Assembly (NCBI RefSeq): GCF_014697075.1
Contig: NZ_JACJRE010000043.1
Location: forward strand, 1 to 64,000
Direction of reading: 5' to 3'
DNA length: 64,000 nt
From: Tolypothrix sp. FACHB-123
Lineage (GTDB): Bacteria; Cyanobacteriota; Cyanobacteriia; Cyanobacteriales; Nostocaceae
The notes under the pieces were generated by a model, which saw only the letters and a program-made list of their open reading frames with translations, had not been told where the DNA came from and searched no databases. This document shows, in pieces, positions 50,131-59,678 of this stretch; the stretch's first letter is position 1, and every line of letters starts with the position of its first letter. A program made the translations under genes and the position numbers.

Positions 50131-53100
50131 ATGACTCTAACGCTCAATCATTTTGATACAAAAACCAAGCAAGATACAGGGGTAAAAGAAAAACTTGATA
50201 ACACACTTGCTGAATATTTATTTCCAGGTGTGCAGTTTAGCATTGGTACAGCTTATCCCGAAGCGACAGTACCGGAAGATTTAGGAGAGCATAACGGGAT
50301 GACTCTACAATTTTCGGCAGGTAAGAGGATGTTCTTTGCCAACAACCCTACTGTCCGCCAACAACTTTACCCCAACCCTTCAGATGGAGCGGCTTACCCT
50401 TTACCTTTCACACCCTGTCGAACTTTTCAAGAATTACGAAACGTGAGAATTTTGGTAATTGATGATACGACCGGAGAAAATGGCAGTGTTATAGCCAACA
50501 ACGATGCCAAAATGTTGGTTGGTGATTGTAAGGGTTTAATAGATAAAGATTTTGCTCAAGCCAATAATATAGAACTGCGTGCTTTTCAGTTCAGACTTGG
50601 TATTAAACCCCAACAAGAAAATCCAGAGATGCGAATTGCCAAAGGCACGCTTGCACCTGCAAGGTTAGATAAATTTGGAGAGTCTTTTTTTAGAATGGGC
50701 GGCGGTCTAAAAACAAGTAATTTGCGTACTAAAACAGGCTACGACATGGTCATGGCAACCTCTTCCTTTAAAGGTAGGAAAGGAGAAGATGCCATTAAGC
50801 CAGGAGAATATATGCTCACCATTGGTTTGGGTGTCAAAGCAGTGGCTCAATATCGGGAACACAGTTTAGGAACTCAAATTTTAGTCAATTATCCTCAAGC
50901 AGTGAAGCAAGAAATATTGCCTATTATCAAGCAGCAAGCAGAAAAACTAGCTCAAGACCAAAAAGACCCCAGGCGATTGGCACTGCGATATGTTGAAACT
51001 TACGAACGCCGCAGAGCATTATTGTCCAAAATTATAGGAATTGAACCAGATATCAAAGCAGATATAGAAGACAAATTTGCTATCTTTGATACTTTAAGTT
51101 CGGGTAGTGAAGGCGAAGATATCCAAGAAAGTGAATCTTTAAAGCCAGAACCAAAAGATTTATTAATGTATTCGTTATTAAAAACTGACTTAGAGAATTA
51201 TTGTCAGATTATTGAACATCCCAAAATCATTACTGAACTTCAAAATTTTGTACGTAAACAATGGGTTGAAATTGCTACTGGACGCTCTATCAAGTTTACA
51301 TCTGGTCTGGCTCAACCAAGTTTAGATTTACAGAGTGATGAAATCTGTATACCTTATATTCAAGAGGGAGAAGAAATTATAGTTACTCGTTCGCCATTGA
51401 TTAACTCGAATGGTGTCATTACTTTAAAAAACAAGCATCTGCCAGAAATGCTAGATGGTTGTGTCTACATACATCCTAAAACTGCAATGGAAAATATGCA
51501 GTGTGATTTTGATGGTGATTTATTAGCTTTTGCTCAAGCTAAAGACTTTCCTCAGCTAGCAGCAGAAGTGAAAGAAAAAAACTTGCCAGAAAATCGTTAT
51601 CCCGATATCGTCAAGAAAGCTAAAGTTCCATATCAAGGTAGGTTTGAGGAAATTGCTGTATCAGCAATGGAGAATAAAATTGGGATTATTGCTAATGAAA
51701 TTCAAAAAAATGTAGCACTGCAATGTGAAATTGATGCACTACCCCACGCAGAAAAAAATAAATATCTGAGTCAAGTATCGGCGCATTTAGGAAAGGTATT
51801 GGCTAAATACCAAGCAGGTAAATTACAAATTCCAGATAAAATACTTCAGCAGATAAGTCAAGTTACTCAACTACAAGGTGCGGCTATAGATAATAATCAA
51901 GTCGAAAATCAATTGCAGTTAATCCAAAAATTATTGAAAGACTGTTTAGCTGAACTAGGTAATGAGCTACAAGTAGCGGCTGATGGGCCAAAAAGTGCTT
52001 TACGACCTGAAGATTCTATTATTCAATACTGTCAGACTATAACGGCTTACAAAGAAATCGAGTGGTTGGTTGATAAAAAAAATCCAGAGGCTTTTACGAA
52101 TAGAAGTATGAAGACTAATGGTTATAGTCCAATTGATTTAATGATTAAGCAGACAAATCAAATTTTTGAACCAAATCAACTTGTATCTCAACCCATTGAA
52201 ACTTTTAGAAACTTGTATCCAGGAGTTGAATATACCCCTGTTCAGAAAGAGTATGCTCAAGAGATAAAAAATAATTATAACTTATTAGTTAAACAACAGA
52301 TTGAATTAGAAGAGCAGAGAAAGCTAGAAATAGGCCCATATATGGTCATTACTTCTCCAACTAGTGGGAGAACATTAGAAATTACTAATTTAATTACCTA
52401 TGAGCCTGCTAAAAACCCAGAATTTTGGAAAAATACAGAAATAAATATTCAGATAAAATCGAGAAAACCGACTCCTAAAATGCCACATCATTTGTTGGCT
52501 TGTATTAAATACAATACCTCTGATGGTGCAGAAACAGTTGTACCAATTGGCACAATTAGCCTTAAATCAGTTCAAGAGCATAATCCACAGCCAGGAATGA
52601 TAATTAATCAAGGTAGTATAAAATTTAAATTTGGCATTAGTGAGGGTATGATAGATGCCCTAAAACAGCAAAATCAAGAATATATAGAATCTATCAAAAA
52701 TAATCTTCAACCTGTAGAAAAGTTACAGTTAGCAGCAGTTATTCACGATGTAAGTCATACAGAAGAAAGTAAAAAATATTCTGGTTTACGTCGAGCTAGT
52801 GTAGCGTTTTCTCTGTTCAATGATGAGGTATTAGCTCAACTGAAGCAGTTGCAATTTACTAATATGAGAGTAATTGGAACTCAGTTTAATGAATGTGCTA
52901 ACAGAAATTTTAGAGGTGAAAAGGTTGCCATTAAGCTTGAGAATGCTGCTCATCCCCGCGACCCATGCCTGACCGCTCGTTGGATAATAGTCGAAGGTAG
53001 AAAACTCGGTACTATTGATGCTCGTTCTCCTCATCTGCTTCCTGGATGTGAAGCGATCGCCACTATTACGTCCTCTCCTAGTACTAGCTTTATTGTTACA

Positions 53101-53979
53101 AGTTTAAAAAATTCCCATCATAAGTTACAGATTGATAATATTAATAAATATGCTTTCGCTACTCATCAATGGCAAGGAGAGCAAGCTAATATAACTCTGG
53201 AAGTGCAGCGAAAAGACCCTCACCAAGCACCAATAGTTTTTGCTAAGATTGGAAATCAAATATTGGGAAGTTTAAACAAACAATCAGTAAATTTTTTACA
53301 AGAAAGACTAGCGACAGTCGGTAGAAAAATTCATGGTTTTACGATTGTTGGTACTGTTAGTCATGCCCCTGCTAGTTATGTAGATATCGTCATTGATCCC
53401 GCGACTGTTAAGTATCCAGAAATTCAAATAGAAGAACAAGTTAGTCAAAATTCGCGTAAAGACAAAGTAGCTGTCGCATTTCCTAAAAAGCAAGAAGAGA
53501 TTGAGCATAAAATTGCCACTGTCGTATTTTTTGAAGCCCCGGTTGACCAAGCACATCAAGCTAAAACCAATATGGTTATGTGTAATATGGTAAAGCGTGC
53601 TGTTGACCGAGCAATTGAGCGAGGTTGTAATACAGTTCACTTTGTGAATGCTTCACCATACAAGTCAGAAAACTCCTCATCAGTTTTGCTGACAATTCAA
53701 CAACTGGCGCAAGCGCGAGAAGATATTAAAATCGACTTATCTACCGCAGCCAATGTAAAAATTGCTATGCAGCTTTTAAAACAACCGAATGATATCGTTA
53801 TTGGCGTTAGCAGCATAGAAACATCTGGAATTATTAACTATGCAGCTCATCAAGGAATATCTGTGGCAGCATACATTCCAGAAAATGGAGAGTTTGATAG
53901 GCGTAATTTACCTGAGAGAGAGGCTGCTACTCAGAAGGTCGTTACAGTAAAAACAAAAGATTTAGAATACGAACGCTAG
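50131..53979 (+). CDS. Single-chain RNA polymerase-like protein with DFDGD motif
   Basis: The 1282-residue protein contains CDFDGDLLAFAQA, with D459-F-D461-G-D463 forming the DxDGD metal site of double-psi beta-barrel RNA polymerases. Preceding blocks EEIIVTRSPLINSNGVITLK and LDGCVYIHPKTAMEN match the order seen before DLDGD in eukaryotic-type RdRPs and YonO-like proteins. An earlier region (VRILVIDDTTGENG, LRAFQFRLGIKP, RIAKGTLAPARLDKF, residues about 105-190) could be the first barrel, with Lys residues. Residues about 770-1130 hold three beta-rich repeats (IGTISLKSV, LGTIDARS, LGSLNKQS); 1145-1270 resembles a Rossmann-like fold (ATVVFFEAPVDQAHQAKTNM). No neighbouring RNAP subunit. Not beta/beta-prime by size or order. 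Confidence 0.7.
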   Translation: MTLTLNHFDTKTKQDTGVKEKLDNTLAEYLFPGVQFSIGTAYPEATVPEDLGEHNGMTLQFSAGKRMFFANNPTVRQQLYPNPSDGAAYPLPFTPCRTFQELRNVRILVIDDTTGENGSVIANNDAKMLVGDCKGLIDKDFAQANNIELRAFQFRLGIKPQQENPEMRIAKGTLAPARLDKFGESFFRMGGGLKTSNLRTKTGYDMVMATSSFKGRKGEDAIKPGEYMLTIGLGVKAVAQYREHSLGTQILVNYPQAVKQEILPIIKQQAEKLAQDQKDPRRLALRYVETYERRRALLSKIIGIEPDIKADIEDKFAIFDTLSSGSEGEDIQESESLKPEPKDLLMYSLLKTDLENYCQIIEHPKIITELQNFVRKQWVEIATGRSIKFTSGLAQPSLDLQSDEICIPYIQEGEEIIVTRSPLINSNGVITLKNKHLPEMLDGCVYIHPKTAMENMQCDFDGDLLAFAQAKDFPQLAAEVKEKNLPENRYPDIVKKAKVPYQGRFEEIAVSAMENKIGIIANEIQKNVALQCEIDALPHAEKNKYLSQVSAHLGKVLAKYQAGKLQIPDKILQQISQVTQLQGAAIDNNQVENQLQLIQKLLKDCLAELGNELQVAADGPKSALRPEDSIIQYCQTITAYKEIEWLVDKKNPEAFTNRSMKTNGYSPIDLMIKQTNQIFEPNQLVSQPIETFRNLYPGVEYTPVQKEYAQEIKNNYNLLVKQQIELEEQRKLEIGPYMVITSPTSGRTLEITNLITYEPAKNPEFWKNTEINIQIKSRKPTPKMPHHLLACIKYNTSDGAETVVPIGTISLKSVQEHNPQPGMIINQGSIKFKFGISEGMIDALKQQNQEYIESIKNNLQPVEKLQLAAVIHDVSHTEESKKYSGLRRASVAFSLFNDEVLAQLKQLQFTNMRVIGTQFNECANRNFRGEKVAIKLENAAHPRDPCLTARWIIVEGRKLGTIDARSPHLLPGCEAIATITSSPSTSFIVTSLKNSHHKLQIDNINKYAFATHQWQGEQANITLEVQRKDPHQAPIVFAKIGNQILGSLNKQSVNFLQERLATVGRKIHGFTIVGTVSHAPASYVDIVIDPATVKYPEIQIEEQVSQNSRKDKVAVAFPKKQEEIEHKIATVVFFEAPVDQAHQAKTNMVMCNMVKRAVDRAIERGCNTVHFVNASPYKSENSSSVLLTIQQLAQAREDIKIDLSTAANVKIAMQLLKQPNDIVIGVSSIETSGIINYAAHQGISVAAYIPENGEFDRRNLPEREAATQKVVTVKTKDLEYER

Positions 53980-54020
53980 GTAAGTTTGTATTTAGCCGAA
54001 TAATTGAGGAGCCAACAATA

Positions 54021-54171
54021 AGGGATCTATCCCACTAATACTAGAAATGTGATAATCTGCTTTTCAAATCGCCATTATGCAACGCCTTCAAATCAAAAAA
54101 GTGTAATCACGTTATGGCTGGGCGGTTTGAAGGATTAACAGACTTAGAGTGGAGGCTGTTTGAAGATTTAC
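54021..54171 (+). pseudogene. IS5-family transposase N-terminal remnant
   Basis: Frame from ATG 54114 gives MAGRFEGLTDLEWRLFEDL, the characteristic start of an IS5-type transposase in cyanobacteria. It then runs into unrelated DNA at the adhesin 3' end. The preceding bases include GGGATCTATCCC (about 54021-54032) and probably the left end of the element. Only about 20 codons remain. Confidence 0.65.
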
Positions 54172-57100
54172 AGAATAATGAAGTCTTCTTCCCTCAGCTG
54201 CCCTATAAAGTTCTCTAGAGTAGCTAACACTTTTCCTGTGCCTCGCTCTATGATTTCAGTGTAGCCATCACCAAATTTTGAAGTATACACAATCCTGGTA
54301 GTGAGTCCTGTAAATGTGAGTCCCCCTACCAAACCAATGCGATCTCGTCCTTGAGAGAAATCTAAGATCCTATCCTTACCATTGTCATCTGACAAAACAA
54401 AGATGTCGCTGCCTTCACCTCCATATAAGACATCATTATCTTCTTGACCGTTTAGAGTATCGTTGCCAAAGCCACCATTTAGGAAATCATCACCTGAATT
54501 ACCAATTAGTAAATCATTGCCAGCACCACCAAATAACCCATCGTTTTCCTGACTCCCGTACAATACATCATCATCATTAGAGGTCACGTTTATAGGAACA
54601 ATAGCGAAATCTTCACGCTTCAGTGATACGTTTTTTACGAAAGCTAGCACCTCTCCGGTACTAGTCACTTCAATATAAGTTCCATACTTATCGATGCGAA
54701 GATTTAGTTGACTAAAGGTAAGGGTGCCACTTAAACCGATTAGGTCTTGTCCCTGTTGAAAATCTTTAATTGTATCAGTACCTTCACTTGTTCCAAGAAG
54801 AAATACGTCAAAACCAGCACCTCCTGTTAAAGTATCATTTCCACTACCACCAATCAGACAGTCATCGCTACTGCCGCCATTGATTTCATCATCTCCATAA
54901 GTACCATTGGTAGTAGATAGTGAAACAAAATCTTCACTTTTAAGGCTACCGTTGAAATTTTCCAAAATAGCTAATGTTTTTCCAGTATTTGAATCTTCAA
55001 TAGCATAGTAATTAACTACTTTGGAGAGAACACGCCTGAAGGTGAGCTGGCTAAATGTTAAGCCTCCTGCCAAGCCAATAATATCTTGTCCCAATTGGAA
55101 GTCTTGAATGGTGTCAGTACCTTTGTCGATAGACAGAACAAAAATGTCGTTCCCGTTACCACCATTAAGCGTGTCATCTCCCCCATCTCCGCTGAGAAAA
55201 TCATTACCTTCATCACCATTAAGCCTGTCATTGCCAGAACCACCAAATAGGTAATCATTCCCCATGCCGCCAAAGAGAACATCATTAGACTTGTTACCAA
55301 AGAGAACATCTTCTCCTGCATTTCCAGTCAATGTATCACTACGATCGCTACCATCAATGCTTTTACCGACAATTAAAGTAACAACACCGATTCTGTTAAG
55401 ACTGCCATCACTAAGTTCGTAGCGGAAAGCTGTAGACCCAGAAAATCTAGAATTAAAGGTAGGTGTAAAGACAAGATAGTCATCAGTAAAATTGGTAGGG
55501 GTATTGTTGTCACTTAGAGTAATAGTTCCAATTGAAGAACTAAGATCGCTGACAGCAATAATACGAAGAGTTGTTGAAATATCTGGATCGCTATCATTTC
55601 TTAGAAGGCTACTCACAGAAAAAGTTTTAGTTGTGCTTTGATTTACAGTTAGTGTGTCTGGATTTGCAATGGGTGCTTCATTAATATTGAGAACGGTAAT
55701 TGTGAATGCTTGCTCTTTGCTCAATCCACCACTATCTGTTGCAGTCATCAATAGATTAATTGTAGGAATTATTTCATAGTTTAAACTGATACTATTCTTC
55801 AGTTTGAGTTGATTATTCACAACTTCAAAGCGTGTATCACTCACACTGAATATGTGGCTATCGTTGGCATCTGGATCGATGACGGTAAGCATACCGATGA
55901 CTGCACCAGATGCATTTTCTGTCACAGAGGTATTGCTGAGCGTAATCGTGATTGGTGCTTCATTGACATTGACTACACTAATTGTGAATGCTTGTTCTTT
56001 GCTGAATCCACCGCTATCAGTTGCTGTTACCAATAAATCAATCGTAGGAGTGGTTTCATAATCTATACTGATACCATTTTTCAGTTTTAGTTGATTATTT
56101 ACAAATTCAAAACGATTATCACCAAGATTGAACGTATGAGTATCATTGACATCTGGATCGGTGACGGTGAGTGTCCCGACGACTGCACCAGATGCATTTT
56201 CTATCACAGAGGTATTACTCAGCGTAATTGCGGTTGGTGCTACTTTCTCATCGACATTAAGAACTGTAATTGTGAATGACTGCTCTTTGCTCAAGCCACC
56301 GCTATCAGTTACCGTTACCAATAAATCAATCGTAGGAGTTGTTTCATAGTCTAGACTGATACCATTTTTCAGTTTCAGTAGTCCATTTTCCACTACGAAG
56401 CGATCGTCGCTCACACTGAAAACGTGACTGTCGTTGGCATCTAGATCGGTGACGGTAAGCGTACCGATGACTGCACCGGATGCATTTTCTGTCTCAACAG
56501 TATTGCTGAGTGCAATCGCGGTTGGTGCTTCATTGGTATTGAGAACCGTAATTGAGAATGACTGCTCTTTGCTTAATCCACCACTATCAACTGCGGTTAC
56601 GAAGAGATTGATTGCCGGAGTTGTTTCATAATCGAGACTGACATCACTCCGCAGTTTGAGTAGTCCATTTGCCACGACAAAGCGATCATCACTCACACTG
56701 AAAACATGAGTGTCGTTGGCATCTGGATCTATAACCGTAAGTAAACCAATAGTTGCACCTGGTTCATTCTCTATCACAGAAGTATTGCTCAGCGTAATTG
56801 CGGTGGCTGCTGCATTCTCATTGACATTAAGAACTGTAATTGTGAATGACTGCTCTTTGCTTAATCCACCACTATCTGCTGCGGTCACAAATAGATTAAC
56901 TGTGGGTGTTGTTTCGTAGTCTAGACTGACATCACTCCGCAATCTTAGTTGACCATATTGCACGACAAAGCGATCATCACTCACGCTGAAAACATGAGTG
57001 TCGTTGGCATCTGGATCTATAACAGTGAGTACACCAATAGCTGCACCCAGTTCATTCTCAGTGACAGAGGTGTTGCTCAACGTAATTGCTGTTGGTGCTT

Positions 57101-59447
57101 GATTGACATCTTCAATGACATCATTAATTGCTATCGTGAACTCTTTGTCAAAGGATAGTTCACCTTGATCGGTGGTTCTTACCCGAATAGTGTAAGTAGA
57201 TTTTGTCTCAAAATCAGGAGAAATGTTGAGTTGCAACTGATTATTGATGATAGAAAAAGCAGTGTTATCAGAGTAATTAGCAGTGTCAACAAGACTGTAA
57301 GTGAAACTGTTACTGTCAACATCAGTGGTTGAGAACGTACCAATTAATCCAATAGGCACATTCTCATCAATGCTGGTGACACTAAGGGCTAAATCAGTGG
57401 GGGTATCATTGACAGCAGCAAGTGTAATCGTAACCGTTGCTACATCTGAGGTTGTTAATCCGTCACTCAACTGATAGGTGAAAGTGTCTGTTCCGTTAAA
57501 GTTAATCTGTGGAAGATAGCTAAACGTACCATCTGGGTTGAGATTAAAACTACTTGCATTCGAGGGGGTTTGCACCAGTTGAACCGTCAGTGGATTGTTG
57601 TCTGGGTCGCTATCAGCACCATTACCATTATCAGCTAAGACATTGCCGCTTAATGGCGTATCTTCATTTACTGCAAAACTATCATTGTTGGCGATAGGAG
57701 ATGAATTAGAATTGGCACTGAAGAGATAAGCTGAACCATTGCCGTTTCCAAATCTATCTCCAAAAGGTGCTCCGGCAATTACAGTACCGCCACTAATATC
57801 AACAGAGGTACCTATCCGATTATATGCAACCCCATTATTAGGGATAAGCTTGGTTTCCTGAACCCAAGTACTGCCATTAAACTGATAAACGTAGGCTGAG
57901 CCACTGTCAGTGCCGAGATCGTTATCATCAAATAAAGCTCCAACAACAACTCGGTTATTGCTGATGGAAACTGAATTGCCAAAGCGATCGCCTTGTGCCA
58001 CATCATTGGAAATTAGTTTGACCTGCTCAACCCAGCTGGTGCCATTAAATTGATAGATGTACGCTGAACCACGATTAAAGTTTTCTCCAGCTGCTCCAAC
58101 AATCGCCGTTGTGCCGTCAATACTGACTGAACCCCCAAAATACTTAAACACATTACTATCGGTGGCTGTCAGTTTGGCTTGTTGCACCCATTGAGTACCA
58201 TCAAATTGATAAACATAGGCGGCACCCACATCAGCACCAAGATTCGCATCATCATCGTTGACTGCACCTACGATCGCTGTATTGCCACTAATAGCAACAG
58301 AGTTCCCAAAGTAATCGAAGGCTGCGCCATCATTTGCAGTGAGCTTGGCATATTGTACCCAATTGCTGCCATTAAAACGGAAAATATACGCACAGCCACT
58401 GTCAACGCCAAAATTATTATCGTCATATAAGGCTCCAACAATTGCCCAATCGCCATCCATTGCAACTGAGGAGCCAAACTGGTCACTGGCACCGACATCA
58501 TTGGCTCTAAGTTTAGTTTGACGTACCCAACTACTGCCATTACGCTCAAAAATATAAGCTGCACCAATATCGCCTTCAGAAATGCTGGAACCGTTATCTC
58601 CCGGTGCTCCAATAATTACACGATCGCCATCAATCGCTACAGTTTCACCAAAATAATCTCTATAAGAAGAATCACCGGAGCCTGCGGTGAGGTCAGCTTG
58701 CTTTACCCATGCGCTACCATCAAATTGATAAATATAAGCTATGCCCCCTTCGATTACGCTTGGGCCAACATCACCTGGTGCACCAACAATCGCAGTGTTG
58801 CCATCGATTCCTACTGAGATACCAAAACGATCAAAATTTCCCACAAAACCCAGTTTTGCCTGTTGCTGCCAGTCCAGTACTCCTTGGTATGAATTCTGGA
58901 GGGATGTATTGATCGCTAAAGGAGTTTCAATCTTGCCTGTCTGTACCTCTAGCTCCCAATCACCACCGAGATCTGCATTACCTGTCAAATCATCTGAGGC
59001 GGCTACGTCAGCTTGCGTCAATATGCTAATCTGCTGCACAAGTTGCTGTCCCCAGTCGCTTGCAGCCAGATTGCAGCCATAAAACAGCACATCTGCATTC
59101 ACGGTTAATGCTTCTGACCAGGATTGCAACTTATCAGTATAGTTACCGATATTGGTCAAGTTGAGGGTTGTTGCACCCAGTTGCACTGCTCCATCTCTGG
59201 CATGGGAAAAGATATGTAAAGTGGTGATGTCAAGTCTTTCTGACAAAACTGAATTAATTTGGGCAATACCATCTTGGTTTGGGTTCAGCAGATAGACTTC
59301 TGTACTCGATTGCAAGCCTGTAGCTAACTGGTTGTAATTCAATAGTGTGCTATCAATAAAGGCAATTTCACGAGGGCGATCGCTCAAGAGTGGATATAAA
59401 ACCGGAGTTTCAAATTGTAAAGAATTAGAAAATTCAGAACTCAGCAT
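54168..59447 (-). CDS. Giant DUF4347/FG-GAP/cadherin/RTX adhesin
   Basis: This 1759-residue exported protein has a DUF4347 head (about 25-190: STEVYLLNPNQDGIAQINSV, TLHIFSHARDGAVQLG, VLFYGCNLAASDWGQQLV) and about seven FG-GAP repeats (195-580: FGSSVAMDGDWAIVGALYDD). A cadherin-like tandem domain follows (VNEDTPLSGNVLADN...), then some six cadherin repeats (685-1290: LSNTSVTENELGAAIGVLTV, DYETTPTVNLFVTA). The end holds three RTX blocks of GGxGxDxL nonapeptides (about 1370-1740: GGSGNDRLNGDEGNDFLSG). RTX proteins leave by type I secretion and fold with Ca2+. A surface adhesion role is likely. AAGGAAG lies 11 bases before the start. No secretion genes nearby. Confidence 0.9.
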   Translation of the reverse strand: MLSSEFSNSLQFETPVLYPLLSDRPREIAFIDSTLLNYNQLATGLQSSTEVYLLNPNQDGIAQINSVLSERLDITTLHIFSHARDGAVQLGATTLNLTNIGNYTDKLQSWSEALTVNADVLFYGCNLAASDWGQQLVQQISILTQADVAASDDLTGNADLGGDWELEVQTGKIETPLAINTSLQNSYQGVLDWQQQAKLGFVGNFDRFGISVGIDGNTAIVGAPGDVGPSVIEGGIAYIYQFDGSAWVKQADLTAGSGDSSYRDYFGETVAIDGDRVIIGAPGDNGSSISEGDIGAAYIFERNGSSWVRQTKLRANDVGASDQFGSSVAMDGDWAIVGALYDDNNFGVDSGCAYIFRFNGSNWVQYAKLTANDGAAFDYFGNSVAISGNTAIVGAVNDDDANLGADVGAAYVYQFDGTQWVQQAKLTATDSNVFKYFGGSVSIDGTTAIVGAAGENFNRGSAYIYQFNGTSWVEQVKLISNDVAQGDRFGNSVSISNNRVVVGALFDDNDLGTDSGSAYVYQFNGSTWVQETKLIPNNGVAYNRIGTSVDISGGTVIAGAPFGDRFGNGNGSAYLFSANSNSSPIANNDSFAVNEDTPLSGNVLADNGNGADSDPDNNPLTVQLVQTPSNASSFNLNPDGTFSYLPQINFNGTDTFTYQLSDGLTTSDVATVTITLAAVNDTPTDLALSVTSIDENVPIGLIGTFSTTDVDSNSFTYSLVDTANYSDNTAFSIINNQLQLNISPDFETKSTYTIRVRTTDQGELSFDKEFTIAINDVIEDVNQAPTAITLSNTSVTENELGAAIGVLTVIDPDANDTHVFSVSDDRFVVQYGQLRLRSDVSLDYETTPTVNLFVTAADSGGLSKEQSFTITVLNVNENAAATAITLSNTSVIENEPGATIGLLTVIDPDANDTHVFSVSDDRFVVANGLLKLRSDVSLDYETTPAINLFVTAVDSGGLSKEQSFSITVLNTNEAPTAIALSNTVETENASGAVIGTLTVTDLDANDSHVFSVSDDRFVVENGLLKLKNGISLDYETTPTIDLLVTVTDSGGLSKEQSFTITVLNVDEKVAPTAITLSNTSVIENASGAVVGTLTVTDPDVNDTHTFNLGDNRFEFVNNQLKLKNGISIDYETTPTIDLLVTATDSGGFSKEQAFTISVVNVNEAPITITLSNTSVTENASGAVIGMLTVIDPDANDSHIFSVSDTRFEVVNNQLKLKNSISLNYEIIPTINLLMTATDSGGLSKEQAFTITVLNINEAPIANPDTLTVNQSTTKTFSVSSLLRNDSDPDISTTLRIIAVSDLSSSIGTITLSDNNTPTNFTDDYLVFTPTFNSRFSGSTAFRYELSDGSLNRIGVVTLIVGKSIDGSDRSDTLTGNAGEDVLFGNKSNDVLFGGMGNDYLFGGSGNDRLNGDEGNDFLSGDGGDDTLNGGNGNDIFVLSIDKGTDTIQDFQLGQDIIGLAGGLTFSQLTFRRVLSKVVNYYAIEDSNTGKTLAILENFNGSLKSEDFVSLSTTNGTYGDDEINGGSSDDCLIGGSGNDTLTGGAGFDVFLLGTSEGTDTIKDFQQGQDLIGLSGTLTFSQLNLRIDKYGTYIEVTSTGEVLAFVKNVSLKREDFAIVPINVTSNDDDVLYGSQENDGLFGGAGNDLLIGNSGDDFLNGGFGNDTLNGQEDNDVLYGGEGSDIFVLSDDNGKDRILDFSQGRDRIGLVGGLTFTGLTTRIVYTSKFGDGYTEIIERGTGKVLATLENFIGQLREEDFIIL
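55700..57120 (-). repeat. Cadherin-encoding DNA repeats (about 300 bp units)
   Basis: Five to six units of roughly 290-305 bp, one per cadherin repeat, share long near-identical runs (for example CTTTGCTCAATCCACCACTA-like and CGATCATCACTCACACTGAA-like stretches). They indicate expansion by unequal recombination. Confidence 0.85.
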
Positions 59448-59573
59448 TATTAATAATCACTTCCTTAAAAACACCACACTGCCATGTAGCCGAGAGACTA
59501 TTCGCAGTAAAAATTGCTTTGAAATATCAAATTGGTAGTAATTTTCAAAATCTCAGTTCCTCATTTATGAATC

Positions 59574-59600
59574 AATACGGCAACTGACGTATTTTTTTTG
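59574..59600. promoter_or_regulatory. Hairpin with T-run between adhesin and regulator genes
   Basis: AATACG and CGTATT pair around an 8-base loop and are followed by TTTTTTT on the plus strand, 80 bases before the LuxR gene. It may be an operator for the regulator or an attenuator. The 231 bp interval must contain both divergent promoters. Confidence 0.4.
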
Positions 59601-59678
59601 TAAAGCACTTACGAGGGAGGACAGTACAATGTAATATTTGATCTATACCCAAAGACATATTTCGTAAATAAAGATGAT

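Noticed and set aside
50131-53979. Canonical RNAP beta-prime (RpoC) fragment transferred to the plasmid
   Set aside because: Flanking residues do not match NADFDGDQMAVH, trigger-loop or bridge-helix blocks are not seen, and the protein is full-length with unique C-terminal domains.
55700-57120. Plus-strand frames opposite the cadherin repeats as a repeated protein family
   Set aside because: They repeat only because the cadherin DNA repeats; the minus-strand frame is long, continuous and has clear domains.
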